From UBA1351 sp963677885 (GTDB lineage Bacteria; Bacillota; Clostridia; Lachnospirales; Vallitaleaceae): DNA of 64,000 bases. Within the stretch, counting starts at the first letter, position 1; the number at the start of each line of letters is the position of its first letter. Of this stretch, positions 1 to 8,625 are shown piece by piece. The stretch covers positions 3,100,001-3,164,000 of the forward strand of contig OY782500.1 of assembly GCA_963677885.1 (NCBI GenBank), read 5' to 3'. The notes under the pieces were generated by a model. It worked only from the letters and a program-made list of their open reading frames with translations, did no database searches and was not told the origin of the DNA. A program made the position numbers and the translations under genes.

Positions 1-210
1 GTAGGATTTGTATTGTTTTCGGCCTATACCGGATCAACAGCTCTCTTTATTTCCAAATATTTAATCGGTGGAGTATTTGCTGCCATATCCAATGGTTGGG
101 TCTTGGCAGTAGGAGCTTTGTGTCTGGTTTTTGGCTTGATCGGTACATGGACAGCCAAGCGGATTATCAAACAAATCAATGGGTACCACAGTAGTGAAGG
201 TACTAATTAG
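1..210 (+). CDS. C-terminal end of an integral membrane protein (partial)
   Basis: The reading frame is open from the first base of the window and stops at 208-210, leaving the last 69 residues of a protein that begins upstream. The visible part is strongly hydrophobic, with Gly-rich membrane segments, and ends in a short basic then polar tail (AKRIIKQINGYHSSEGTN). This could be the end of an ECF-type S component or another small multi-pass transporter, but nothing here fixes the family. The stop overlaps the stop of the convergent AraC gene by 3 bases, so no terminator separates them. Confidence 0.5.
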   Translation, partial: VGFVLFSAYTGSTALFISKYLIGGVFAAISNGWVLAVGALCLVFGLIGTWTAKRIIKQINGYHSSEGTN

Positions 211-1439
211 GCTTGTTTAGAGGTATTCATCTGCCATTGCTTGGGTGACTTGCCAAGAACTTTCTTGAAGGTCTTGGTATAATGGGCCGGGGAGCTGTAA
301 CCGAAGATATAGGCAATGTCACTGACAGAATATAGTTTTGATGTCAGTAGAGAACAGGACTCCTCGATTTTGACTTTATGAATATAGTCGGTTATATTCA
401 TGGTCATTTCTTCTTTGAATTTTCTGCTTAGATGCTCGGAACTAAGATGGAGTTCATCAGCAACTTCCTTAAGACTAACTTTTTCAGTTAGATGTCTCCT
501 TATATAGTTAATTGCATTGATAATCATATCTGAATGACCCTTAAGGCCATATTTTCTAACGGATTGAACATAGGTCCTAAGAATATTACCGGTTAATTCA
601 TCGATGGCTTCAGGGCTGGTCTGAGATTCAATGGTTATGGCAAAATTATGGGATAAACTGTGGGAAATGCTCTGATTTAGTCCACCTTTCAGGGCAGCCC
701 GCATGGCTATGGAGTTCATGGTGATGGCCAGATTCTTTTTTTCCCGAAGGGGGTCGCTGGGATATCTGGAGGGAAGTTGCATGGAAGCATCTGTCCCTGA
801 GAATAAATTGTCGATATAATCTAGATCCCCTTTTTCAATGGCTTCCAGCATGAGTTTTTCGGTCTCGTAATTTTTCTCTACAAAATCAAAATGTTCAAAT
901 TTATTTTCGATAGACTTGGCTTCTACTGGCATGTTAATGGAATGGTCTTCCCTGATTATCCTTGGAAGGTGGGGTTCAACCGCTAAATAATCCAAGAACA
1001 TGGAGGCGATTCTTGCCATCTGGAGCTGGTCATAATAGGGGACTGTCCCATAGAAGGACTCCAGGATAAACATATTGTCTGATCCTAATTTCATCTTATA
1101 GCCCATGTAGCGAATTTCTTCCTTGGTAAGATGCTGAGTAATCATTGGACCTAGGGTAATCGTCGATTGTATCCCTTCATCGTTGATCATTGGCCAGGTT
1201 AGATAGGAAAACTTAAAGGGGTCGATGTAGAGATTAACCTGATTGGAGGACTCCTTTTTTTTACCTTCTTTCTCCAACATAAGCCGCTTGACTGCATCAT
1301 CAATATAGTGACTGAGAAAGTCAGGAATATTGAGTCTGGAAAAAAGCATGGTCTCATCTTGACCTATGGTATGAATATAGAGATTACTCTGTATAAAAGT
1401 CATTAAATTTTCACATTTTATTCTTAGCTTATCAACCAC
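207..1439 (-). CDS. AraC family transcriptional regulator
   Basis: Predicted DNA-binding regulator of 410 residues. The last 100 or so residues carry the two helix-turn-helix motifs of AraC/XylS proteins; the first lies around the segment VSLKEVADELHLSSEHLSRKF and the second ends in the family signature with GYSSPAHYTKTFKK and SPKQW. The N-terminal 300 residues are an unassigned sensory domain without membrane segments. The start is GTG at 1439 and its ribosome binding site is weak, so a start at an internal ATG is possible. The gene is divergent from the GH2 gene, and the tandem direct repeat between them (1465-1502) is the likely binding site. By context it activates GH2 and the GPH symporter when their sugar is present. 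Confidence 0.85.
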   Translation of the reverse strand: MVDKLRIKCENLMTFIQSNLYIHTIGQDETMLFSRLNIPDFLSHYIDDAVKRLMLEKEGKKKESSNQVNLYIDPFKFSYLTWPMINDEGIQSTITLGPMITQHLTKEEIRYMGYKMKLGSDNMFILESFYGTVPYYDQLQMARIASMFLDYLAVEPHLPRIIREDHSINMPVEAKSIENKFEHFDFVEKNYETEKLMLEAIEKGDLDYIDNLFSGTDASMQLPSRYPSDPLREKKNLAITMNSIAMRAALKGGLNQSISHSLSHNFAITIESQTSPEAIDELTGNILRTYVQSVRKYGLKGHSDMIINAINYIRRHLTEKVSLKEVADELHLSSEHLSRKFKEEMTMNITDYIHKVKIEESCSLLTSKLYSVSDIAYIFGYSSPAHYTKTFKKVLGKSPKQWQMNTSKQA

Positions 1440-1464
1440 AATTTCATCTAACTTTCTATGACTA

Positions 1465-1502
1465 TATCAAAATTATATATGTACTTATCAAAATTATATA
1501 TG
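1465..1502. promoter_or_regulatory. Tandem direct repeat, probable AraC operator
   Basis: TATCAAAATTATATATG occurs exactly twice, at 1465-1481 and 1486-1502, in the same orientation and 21 bp apart, which is two helical turns. AraC-family proteins bind paired direct half-sites spaced this way. The downstream copy reaches the -35 position of the GH2 promoter, as expected for an activator. This is inferred from position and repeat geometry. Confidence 0.6.
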
Positions 1503-1529
1503 AAATCAATCTGTTCATCAAGCTATAAT
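1501..1529 (+). promoter_or_regulatory. Promoter of the GH2-GPH operon
   Basis: A consensus -10 box TATAAT lies at 1524-1529. The -35 position 17 bp upstream (1501-1506, TGAAAT) is poor, which suits a promoter that needs an activator. Transcription should start near 1536, giving a leader of about 55 nt before the GH2 start. Confidence 0.5.
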
Positions 1530-1589
1530 GAATATAAGATATTAAACCCCCAAGACATACTTGAATGAGAAGATAGAAAGGTAAGTACA

Positions 1590-3869
1590 ATGAGTAAAAA
1601 AATCAATATTAATGAAAACTGGAAATTTTTGAAAGAGGCTTGTAGTCGCGTGGACCTTGCTGAAAAAAAATTGGAATCAGTGGATTTACCACATTCCTGG
1701 AATGTAGAAGACGGTGTCAGTGGTGGAAACAACTACCATAGAGGCCTTTGCTGGTATGTAAAGGAACTTGAGCTGGACCAAGACCACAAGGGTAATATCT
1801 ACCTTGATTTTGAAGCTGCCAATTCAGTTGCAGAAGTTTATCTCAATGGTGAAAAATTAGGCAGACATGAAGGCGGATATTCAGGCTTTAGATTTGACAT
1901 TACTGGACTTGCCAAAGAAAAGAATATTTTGGAAGTAGCAGTAGAGAACACCCACAATGAAGATATTTATCCTCTTTTTGCAGACTTTACTTTTTATGGT
2001 GGTATCTACAGAGATGTCAATCTAATTTATACTAACCCGGTACATTTTGAAAAAATGGACTTAGCTTCATCAGGAGTTTATGTATCCCAGACGTCAGTGT
2101 CCAATGAAGAGGCACATGTAAGTGTAAGGTCACTGATTAATAACAGTGGTTCAGAAACTAATGTGGAGTGCCAGGTCCAGTGGATGGATGAAGAAGGAAA
2201 TCTGGTCCTTGCAAAGTCATCAGAGGCATTAGTTGATGAAAGCGGTGAAATTACTATAGATATTACCATCGATCATCCAATCCTTTGGAATGGTATCGAA
2301 AACCCTTACCTCTATAAGTGTATTGTAACTTTGTCAGTAGATGGTCAAGAAGTGGACCGTGAAGTGATTCCTACAGGACTTAGATTTTTTGAATTCAACG
2401 AAGACAAAGGTTTCTTCCTTAACGGAAAAAGAGTTCAACTTAATGGTGTCAGCCGTCATCAAGACAGAGCAGGTGTTGGTAATGCCTTAAGCAGAGAAGA
2501 TCAAATCGAAGACATGGAACTCATTAAAGACTTGGGAGCAAACTCCATACGTCTTGCACACTACCAGCATAATCAATTTTTCTATGACCTTTGTGATAAA
2601 GCCGGAATGGTTATCTGGGCTGAGATTCCATATATTTCAAAAACATCTGATACAGATCCGACAGCATCTAATGCCATTAGTCAAATGAGAGAGCTTATTC
2701 GCCAGAATTACAACCACTCATCCATTATCATGTGGGGAGTTCAGAACGAAATCGGTATCATGGGTGAAGAAAAAACCATGGAAGAAATTGTCAGTGAAAT
2801 CAATGCCATAGCCAAAGAAGAAGATACAACAAGGGTGACTACCCAGGCTCAAGTGATGATGACACCGGAAGATGATCCATCCCACCATGTAACAGATACT
2901 GTGGCATGGAATAAGTACTATGGCTGGTATGTTGGTAATGCAGAAGACTTTGACGGATTCATCAATAGCTTCAGAACTAAAAACCCAGGCAAGTCATTCG
3001 GCATATCTGAATACGGTGCAGAAGGCATTTTAAGCTGGCACACAGACGAGCCAAAAGTAAGAGATTATACAGAAGAGTACCATGCTCTTTATCATGAAAC
3101 AGTACTTGATATTTTTAATAAATACGATTATGTATGGGGAACATACGTATGGAACTGTTTTGACTTTGGCTCAGACATGAGAGACGAAGGCGGCGTTCAA
3201 GGTATGAATAACAAGGGTCTGGTTACTTTTGACAGAAAGACCAAGAAAGATGCCTACTACTGGTACCAATCCATGTGGTCAAGGAATCCAATGCTTCACA
3301 TTACTTCAAAAAGATTTGTAGACAGACACCTGGATACCATCACAGTAAAGGTATACTCCAACCAAGAAAGTGTAGAGCTTACCCATAACGGCAGCCCAGT
3401 TGCTCTTAAGGAAAAGAATGGAACAAGATTCTATTTTGACATTAAACTTGAGGAAGGCAGCAATGAAATCGAGGCAAAAGCAGGAAGCTTGACAGACAGT
3501 GCAAGATTCGAAAAAGTGGCTGAACCAAATATGGCATATATCTTACCTGAAGAAGAGCGAAAAAAAGGCATATCTATGGAAGACGGTGAAAACGTAATGA
3601 ACTGGTTCGATGCTAATGGACCTGAAGACAATGAGCCAATGTCATTCCCTGAAGGTTACTTATCTGTCAACGATAAAATCAAGGTTATCCTCAAGAACGA
3701 AAGTGGAGAGGAAGTCCTCAAGAAGTATATGGCACCTATGTTTGAACACGCTATGTTCAAGATGATGAAAGGATTTTCCCTCATGCAGATCAGTAACATG
3801 CAGGAAGGTGCAATTCCTGAAAATCTTCTTAAAGCAGTCAATAAAGAACTAATTACCATTAAGAAATAA
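1590..3869 (+). CDS. Glycoside hydrolase family 2 (beta-galactosidase-like)
   Basis: Cytoplasmic glycosidase of 759 residues without a signal peptide. The order is an N-terminal sugar-binding domain (about 1-170), an immunoglobulin-like domain (about 175-280), then the TIM barrel, which opens with the GH2 motif NGVSRHQDR. The acid/base Glu is E387 in WGVQNEIG and the nucleophile is probably E474 in GISEYGAEG. GH2 enzymes remove terminal beta-galactose, beta-glucuronate or beta-mannose by a retaining mechanism. The barrel resembles beta-galactosidases most, but the sugar cannot be fixed from sequence alone. The next gene is a GPH symporter, and the pair looks like a sugar uptake and hydrolysis operon. 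The start is supported by AAAGGTAAG just upstream. Confidence 0.9.
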   Translation: MSKKININENWKFLKEACSRVDLAEKKLESVDLPHSWNVEDGVSGGNNYHRGLCWYVKELELDQDHKGNIYLDFEAANSVAEVYLNGEKLGRHEGGYSGFRFDITGLAKEKNILEVAVENTHNEDIYPLFADFTFYGGIYRDVNLIYTNPVHFEKMDLASSGVYVSQTSVSNEEAHVSVRSLINNSGSETNVECQVQWMDEEGNLVLAKSSEALVDESGEITIDITIDHPILWNGIENPYLYKCIVTLSVDGQEVDREVIPTGLRFFEFNEDKGFFLNGKRVQLNGVSRHQDRAGVGNALSREDQIEDMELIKDLGANSIRLAHYQHNQFFYDLCDKAGMVIWAEIPYISKTSDTDPTASNAISQMRELIRQNYNHSSIIMWGVQNEIGIMGEEKTMEEIVSEINAIAKEEDTTRVTTQAQVMMTPEDDPSHHVTDTVAWNKYYGWYVGNAEDFDGFINSFRTKNPGKSFGISEYGAEGILSWHTDEPKVRDYTEEYHALYHETVLDIFNKYDYVWGTYVWNCFDFGSDMRDEGGVQGMNNKGLVTFDRKTKKDAYYWYQSMWSRNPMLHITSKRFVDRHLDTITVKVYSNQESVELTHNGSPVALKEKNGTRFYFDIKLEEGSNEIEAKAGSLTDSARFEKVAEPNMAYILPEEERKKGISMEDGENVMNWFDANGPEDNEPMSFPEGYLSVNDKIKVILKNESGEEVLKKYMAPMFEHAMFKMMKGFSLMQISNMQEGAIPENLLKAVNKELITIKK

Positions 3870-3964
3870 TCAGGTATGAGTTACCTGATGAGAAAGTAGA
3901 ATGGGATATTATCCGGCCTATGGGGTGGCCGGATGAACCTAAAATAGATTATGGAGGTTTTACT

Positions 3965-5395
3965 ATGAGTTCTACAGCAATTAACAAAGCTAAAAAGAGT
4001 CAGATTTTTGGGTTTTCATTCAACAATGCATCAACCAATGCCGTATTTATTGCCTTATCGACTTATTTTCTGATTTACTGTACGGAAATCTATGGTATGT
4101 CACCAATTACAGTCGGATTAATCATGACAGGTACCCGTCTATTTGATGCTGTAACAGACCCGATTATCGGTATTATGATCGACAGAACCGATACCAAGTT
4201 CGGACGCTTCAGACCATGGATTATAGGCGGGGCGCTTATCTCCGCATCCACTTTCATCTTTATGTTCAGTGGTGTTAAAACCGGCTCAACCTTTGGTGAC
4301 TATATTCTGGTAATTGGTATGTATTCTGTTTTTGTACTAGGTTATACAATGCAAACTGCATGTACCAAGAGTGCCCAAACCATCGTAACATCAGATAAGC
4401 AGCAAAGAACCTTCCTTAATTCCTTCGGTATGGTTTGGACTATGGTGGTTTACGGAATAATCCTTGGTACAGTGCTTCCAATTGTCAACGGAGCAGGTGG
4501 AAAAGGTGTTGCAGCAGGATGGCAAAAAGCAGCTATCATTATCGGTATTATTCAATTGACCTTTGCTATAATCGTCATCATCGCCCTACGCAAAAAAGAT
4601 ATACCTGAAAACTACAATAAATTGGAACAAACTGAACGTCCTAAATTTAAAGATTATATTGATATCTTTACTCACAACAGAGCGTTGCAGATGCTAATTG
4701 TGGCTGCGTCAACTAATAAGATTGCTCAGACGCTACAAAGTGGTATGACCGTTGTATTCTACTTTTATGTTGTACAAAATGAATCCCTTCAAGGTATTAT
4801 TCCTCTAATCAACATGGTATTTATGATTTTCTTCATGTTCTTAAGTGTTAAGGTCATTAATAAACTTGGTCGTGTAGAAACCTTTAAATGGTCATCGGTT
4901 GCCGGTTTTGTCTATGGCTTGGCTATGATTCCATTGATTGCTATTAACCCTGGCAGCATGATTTGGTTGGTTATAGTCATTACCATCAATACCATGCTAA
5001 TCATTGGTACCACGGACCAGAACCTAATCTCTATGATTGCAGACGCAGCAGACTATGAGTATTACAAAAATGGCCGATTCATCCCAGGTATGATCGGAAC
5101 CTCCTTCTCTTTTATTGATAAGGTAGTTAGTTCCCTTTCATCAACACTTGTTGGCTTGATTCTTGGAGCAGCAGGATTTGTCAGTATATCAGAAACACCT
5201 GTTTCAGATAAAATGTTCTGGGTTGTCTTGGTTACCTATTGTGCAGTTCCTGCCATTGGACATTTCTTCTCCATTATCGGTATGCAGTTCCATCCCCTTA
5301 AGAAGGAAGCTCATGAGAAAATGCTTGAAGATTTGGCAGAGAGAAGTCATAAAGATGCCGCCAAACAAGCAACTGGTCAGAGTGTAACCGCATAA
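3965..5395 (+). CDS. GPH family sugar:cation symporter
   Basis: Multi-pass membrane transporter of 476 residues in the glycoside-pentoside-hexuronide family (MelB-like branch of the major facilitator fold). The signature of transmembrane helix 2 is clear: RLFDAVTDPIIGIMIDRT followed by KFGRFRPWI. About 12 hydrophobic segments are visible. The ATG at 3965 is preferred over an earlier in-frame start at 3920 because ATGGAGG sits just upstream of it. It most likely imports the glycoside that the neighbouring GH2 enzyme cleaves. A factor-independent terminator follows, so GH2 and this gene form a two-gene operon. Confidence 0.88.
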   Translation: MSSTAINKAKKSQIFGFSFNNASTNAVFIALSTYFLIYCTEIYGMSPITVGLIMTGTRLFDAVTDPIIGIMIDRTDTKFGRFRPWIIGGALISASTFIFMFSGVKTGSTFGDYILVIGMYSVFVLGYTMQTACTKSAQTIVTSDKQQRTFLNSFGMVWTMVVYGIILGTVLPIVNGAGGKGVAAGWQKAAIIIGIIQLTFAIIVIIALRKKDIPENYNKLEQTERPKFKDYIDIFTHNRALQMLIVAASTNKIAQTLQSGMTVVFYFYVVQNESLQGIIPLINMVFMIFFMFLSVKVINKLGRVETFKWSSVAGFVYGLAMIPLIAINPGSMIWLVIVITINTMLIIGTTDQNLISMIADAADYEYYKNGRFIPGMIGTSFSFIDKVVSSLSSTLVGLILGAAGFVSISETPVSDKMFWVVLVTYCAVPAIGHFFSIIGMQFHPLKKEAHEKMLEDLAERSHKDAAKQATGQSVTA

Positions 5396-5436
5396 TGTAA
5401 TGTAAGAATTTAACTTGAAAAATATTGTATCTATTA

Positions 5437-5467
5437 GCCTCTAGGACTAAGTCTTAGAGGCTTTTTT
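5437..5467 (+). terminator. Intrinsic terminator after the GPH symporter
   Basis: An 11-bp stem starting GCCTCTAGGAC and closing GTCTTAGAGGC (one G-U pair), with a 3-nt loop, is followed by six T residues. Confidence 0.9.
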
Positions 5468-5617
5468 GCATATATGGATATACTTGACCCAATCAAGAAT
5501 ACTATTGTTATCTTATAAATTTTTATGCTATACTTTGGAGGATGGGTGGAGAAATCTTATGATTTCCCAGAATGACAATTGAATAAAGACTGTATGTCTG
5601 TGTGTAAGGAGAAATCT

Positions 5618-5830
5618 ATGTTTAAGAATACGATTTATCATTTTTTAACGTCCATATTAAGCTTAATATATTATTGGATGAGTGTTGAATATTTTTATAA
5701 TCCTTTTTTTGAGTTTATTGGGACCATAGCAATAATGACATTTTTTGTGTCGTCTTGTATGGTATTTGTGAATACCTTTAAGGCTACTGTTTTGCCTAAG
5801 TTGAAGGAACTTATGGAGAATGAGGAATAG
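5618..5830 (+). CDS. Small membrane protein, unknown function
   Basis: Protein of 70 residues with two hydrophobic segments (about residues 5-20 and 28-50) and a charged C-terminus rich in Lys and Glu. The ATG at 5618 has AAGGAG 8 nt upstream; an in-frame TTG at 5579 lacks a comparable site. I recognise no family. It lies 24 bp upstream of the phosphotransferase gene and may be co-transcribed with it. Confidence 0.55.
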   Translation: MFKNTIYHFLTSILSLIYYWMSVEYFYNPFFEFIGTIAIMTFFVSSCMVFVNTFKATVLPKLKELMENEE

Positions 5831-5854
5831 GTTAAGGTTGTTGGAGAGGAATAA

Positions 5855-6868
5855 ATGCTTATTAGGAAAGATATTGAACTTATTGGTAGGCAATATGGAA
5901 TACAAGCGCATACCATAGGCTCTCTTATAGATACATCTAAGAATGAAAAAGACATCCGATATCACTATGAAATTAATGGAATGTATTTCCTGAAAATAAT
6001 CAGTCCCGGCTATATAACAGAGGAAAAATTGAAAAATATAGACCTTTTACATGACTCTTATAAAGCCATAGGGATATATTGTCCGGCTTTGGTAAAAGGT
6101 ATTAGCGGAGATTTTTTGTATCGATATATTCATCATAAAAAAGAATGGTGTGCATATCTGGAAGAGAAAGCTATATATAATACCTGTGATGAAGAGGTGA
6201 CCCTAGGTGATGATCAGAGATACCAAATAGTTGGCCACCTTGGGCTTTTTGCGAAAGAATACTCCAATAAGAATTTGGTGGAAAACAGGTCAATGTGGTC
6301 AGTTGTTGAGCTAAGTGACTATGATCAAATTATTGATGAAAAAGAAGAGAATTTCAATGATCTAGTAGTAAGTCTTAAGAAACACGGTTATAAAGAAGTG
6401 GCTGACCTAATGACTGAAACCAATCAAATAGCAAGGAAAAGAATTAGAAAAGATTTTGATAGATTGCCAAAATGTGTTTATCAAGGAGATCTCAATCCCA
6501 GCAATATTCTTTTTGATGAAAAAGGTGTTTTCACAGGATTAATTGACTTCAACATGTTTGGCACTGAAGTCAATATTAATTGCTTCCTCAATGAATGTAT
6601 GTATTATATAGGAATTGATGATTTTAAAAAACTGTCAGGTACAGAGATTTTTGACAAGGTCAAAGGAAGGCAGAGTCAATTATTGAAAAGTGTCTTTAGA
6701 AATTATGAAATGACACAATTGGAGACGGATAGGATGGAAGACTTTAATAAGATTATTTTCCTCTCTTTTTATCCTAACGTATGCCTGTTGATTAAATTAT
6801 TGAATAAGAAGCTGTATGTAAATAAAGTAATAGATTATCTAAAAAATGTGTGCTTGAAGCCCTGCTAG
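5855..6868 (+). CDS. APH-fold phosphotransferase
   Basis: Protein of 337 residues with the kinase fold shared by aminoglycoside phosphotransferases, choline kinases and spore-coat CotS-type proteins. The catalytic loop reads YQGDLNPSNILFDE, with Gln in place of the usual His before GDLN, followed by the metal-binding motif GLIDFN. The N-terminal lobe has the expected FLKI-type Lys near residue 47. The substrate is unknown: homologues phosphorylate sugars, choline, antibiotics or proteins. GGAGAGG precedes the ATG. Confidence 0.75.
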   Translation: MLIRKDIELIGRQYGIQAHTIGSLIDTSKNEKDIRYHYEINGMYFLKIISPGYITEEKLKNIDLLHDSYKAIGIYCPALVKGISGDFLYRYIHHKKEWCAYLEEKAIYNTCDEEVTLGDDQRYQIVGHLGLFAKEYSNKNLVENRSMWSVVELSDYDQIIDEKEENFNDLVVSLKKHGYKEVADLMTETNQIARKRIRKDFDRLPKCVYQGDLNPSNILFDEKGVFTGLIDFNMFGTEVNINCFLNECMYYIGIDDFKKLSGTEIFDKVKGRQSQLLKSVFRNYEMTQLETDRMEDFNKIIFLSFYPNVCLLIKLLNKKLYVNKVIDYLKNVCLKPC

Positions 6869-6935
6869 GCAATAAAATGAATACTTACTCTAGATTAAAT
6901 AAGAAAAGTTGATATGGAGATAAGGTGGAGAGATT

Positions 6936-7568
6936 ATGAAGAAATTGAGCGGAATTTTACTGGTATTGCTATTCCTTCTATGCGGATGTAGTCCAGGAAG
7001 TATTGATGTCGAGACAGAATCAATTGATGAAAAACTCAATATAAATGAGGTAGTCAATGGTGAGGAGTCTAATGCAAATATAGACGATTCAGTGGATGGA
7101 CCTGATGAAAGCATGATTATTTCACTCGTTGAAAAACTTTATACACTTGATGATCTGGAGGCTTATGAGAAGGAGCTGGATTTCATGGTGTCTGAGGCGA
7201 TGGAGGGAAGAAATTATATATTTGACTATGATACAATATGTCTAGATGATGGTCTTACAATGGTTTTGTACGACCATAGAATGTTTCGAGATGTAGCTTT
7301 GAATCAAGGATTCAGGATGAGTGTACATAATATTGAGATCATAGAAAGCTTTGTCAAAGAAGCTGATGGAAGTGTCTTAAATCAATATGACAAAGTGGGA
7401 TATGAGTATAAGGCGGATGTTCTGCTGGAGTATGAGAATGGGTCTACAGAGATATTACATGAAGGTGGCACTGTTAATGTCAAACGTATCGATGATCAGT
7501 GGATGATTTATGGCTTTAGTTTGACAGACAACATGGGGTTCTGGCGAGAACTCTACCAAGTAAGATGA
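6936..7568 (+). CDS. Predicted lipoprotein, unknown function
   Basis: Protein of 210 residues starting with a lipoprotein signal peptide (MKKLSGILLVLLFLLCGCS). The likely lipidated Cys is in LCGC near residue 18. An acidic, low-complexity linker (about 20-60) precedes a small folded domain that ends with a pattern seen in extracytoplasmic accessory domains (VNVKRIDDQWMIYGF). No enzymatic motif is visible. It should be anchored on the outer face of the cytoplasmic membrane. The start has GGTGGAGAG upstream. Confidence 0.6.
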   Translation: MKKLSGILLVLLFLLCGCSPGSIDVETESIDEKLNINEVVNGEESNANIDDSVDGPDESMIISLVEKLYTLDDLEAYEKELDFMVSEAMEGRNYIFDYDTICLDDGLTMVLYDHRMFRDVALNQGFRMSVHNIEIIESFVKEADGSVLNQYDKVGYEYKADVLLEYENGSTEILHEGGTVNVKRIDDQWMIYGFSLTDNMGFWRELYQVR

Positions 7569-7605
7569 TTGCTCCATTAAGCTAAAAGTAACTTACATAT
7601 GTTCA

Positions 7606-7640
7606 TCACAAACCTGTCACAAAACTTCTCTATTATATAA
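7606..7640 (+). promoter_or_regulatory. Possible Pho-box-like direct repeat and -10 of the DUF2202 gene
   Basis: Two 11-bp direct repeats lie end to end: TCACAAACCTG at 7606-7616 and TCACAAAACTT at 7617-7627. They resemble the CTGTCA plus A-rich spacer repeats of phosphate-response boxes. The -10-like TATTATATAA follows at 7631-7640. The match is to the general pattern only. Confidence 0.3.
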
Positions 7641-7739
7641 CCATAGCACGAAGGAACAGCAACACAAGAAGAAATCTAAGTTGCACAACAATGGTTAAGA
7701 TAGACGAAATTAATGATAAGATTTGAAAGGAAGATGAAC

Positions 7740-8378
7740 ATGAAAAACATGAAGAAATTATTAAGTTTAGTATTAGTATTGGCAGGTATTGCAAGTCTAA
7801 GTATTTTTGTAAACGCAGGAGAAGTGATTGATGGTGATGTAGTCAGTGAGGAGTCCGTTGGATCAACAGCTGCTATGGAAGGCGAGGAATTCACTTTGGA
7901 AGAAATGTTGGCCTACGCACTTCAAGATGAATTAATGGCTGAAGCAGAATATGCAGCTATCATTGAGACTTTTGGTGTTAACAACCCATTTACCAACATT
8001 ATGAAAGCTGAAATCACACATCAGCAAGCGGTCATCGGTCTTTATGAAGCAAGAGGCATGGAAGTTCCTGAATTCAACCCATCCGGACATGTTGTATTAC
8101 CGGATACCCTTGAAGAAATCTATGCTATAGGTGTTCAAGCAGAAATCAATAACATAGCCATGTACGACAAATTCCTGGAACAAGACTTGGATGATGACGT
8201 GAGAGCTGTATTTACTGCACTTCGTGACGGTTCAGTCAATCACCAGGCAGCTTTTGAAAGAGCTGGTTCAGGAACCGGCTATGGAGGTGGATTTGCTGGA
8301 AATGGATCTAAAGGTAATGCATCTAGAGGCAATGGTGGCTCAAGAGGCAACGGCTCAAGAGGTAATGGAGGACGTTAA
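7740..8378 (+). CDS. Secreted DUF2202 (ferritin-like fold) protein with RGN-repeat tail
   Basis: Protein of 212 residues. A Sec signal peptide (about 1-27, ending in FVNAGE) is followed by an acidic linker and a helical DUF2202 domain (about 55-165) with conserved acidic and His residues (QDELMAEAEYAAI, AEITHQQAV, AEINNIAMY, VNHQAAFERA) typical of ferritin-like metal-binding bundles. The last 40 residues are a low-complexity tail of Gly, Asn, Ser and Arg with repeated RGNG units. DUF2202 has no established reaction. AAAGGA is 8 nt upstream of the ATG at 7740 but only 2 nt from the ATG at 7734, so 7740 is preferred. A strong terminator follows, making this a single-gene unit. Confidence 0.8.
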   Translation: MKNMKKLLSLVLVLAGIASLSIFVNAGEVIDGDVVSEESVGSTAAMEGEEFTLEEMLAYALQDELMAEAEYAAIIETFGVNNPFTNIMKAEITHQQAVIGLYEARGMEVPEFNPSGHVVLPDTLEEIYAIGVQAEINNIAMYDKFLEQDLDDDVRAVFTALRDGSVNHQAAFERAGSGTGYGGGFAGNGSKGNASRGNGGSRGNGSRGNGGR

Positions 8379-8413
8379 GTTCCTGATTTGTATCAACTAA
8401 AGCATATAAAATC

Positions 8414-8452
8414 AAGGTCATAGGAAGTGATTAGCTTCCTTTGGCCTTTTTT
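8414..8452 (+). terminator. Intrinsic terminator after the DUF2202 gene
   Basis: A 14-bp stem (AAGGTCATAGGAAG against CTTCCTTTGGCCTT, one mismatch and one G-U pair) has a 7-nt loop and a run of T residues. Confidence 0.9.
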
Positions 8453-8625
8453 GATGTAAGGACCAAAGGCCTATTTTCTTGAGGTGGATTGACAAGACAG
8501 TTTTGACTCTATATAATTTGATGTATCGATATGTAATATGTTATGTAACTTGCTCTGGGGAGGCGAGAAATCTGTACAAACAGGTAGAGGAGAATTTACT
8601 TTTTAAGAAGAGGAAAGAGGTAATG

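Noticed and set aside
5663..5965. Minus-strand frames of 86-100 codons opposite the small membrane protein gene
   Set aside because: They are antisense shadows with no ribosome binding site and no recognisable protein pattern.
8479..8625. Long N-terminal extension of the CPBP protease
   Set aside because: The extra codons start at TTG without a good ribosome binding site, while AAAGAGG stands before the internal ATG at 8626.
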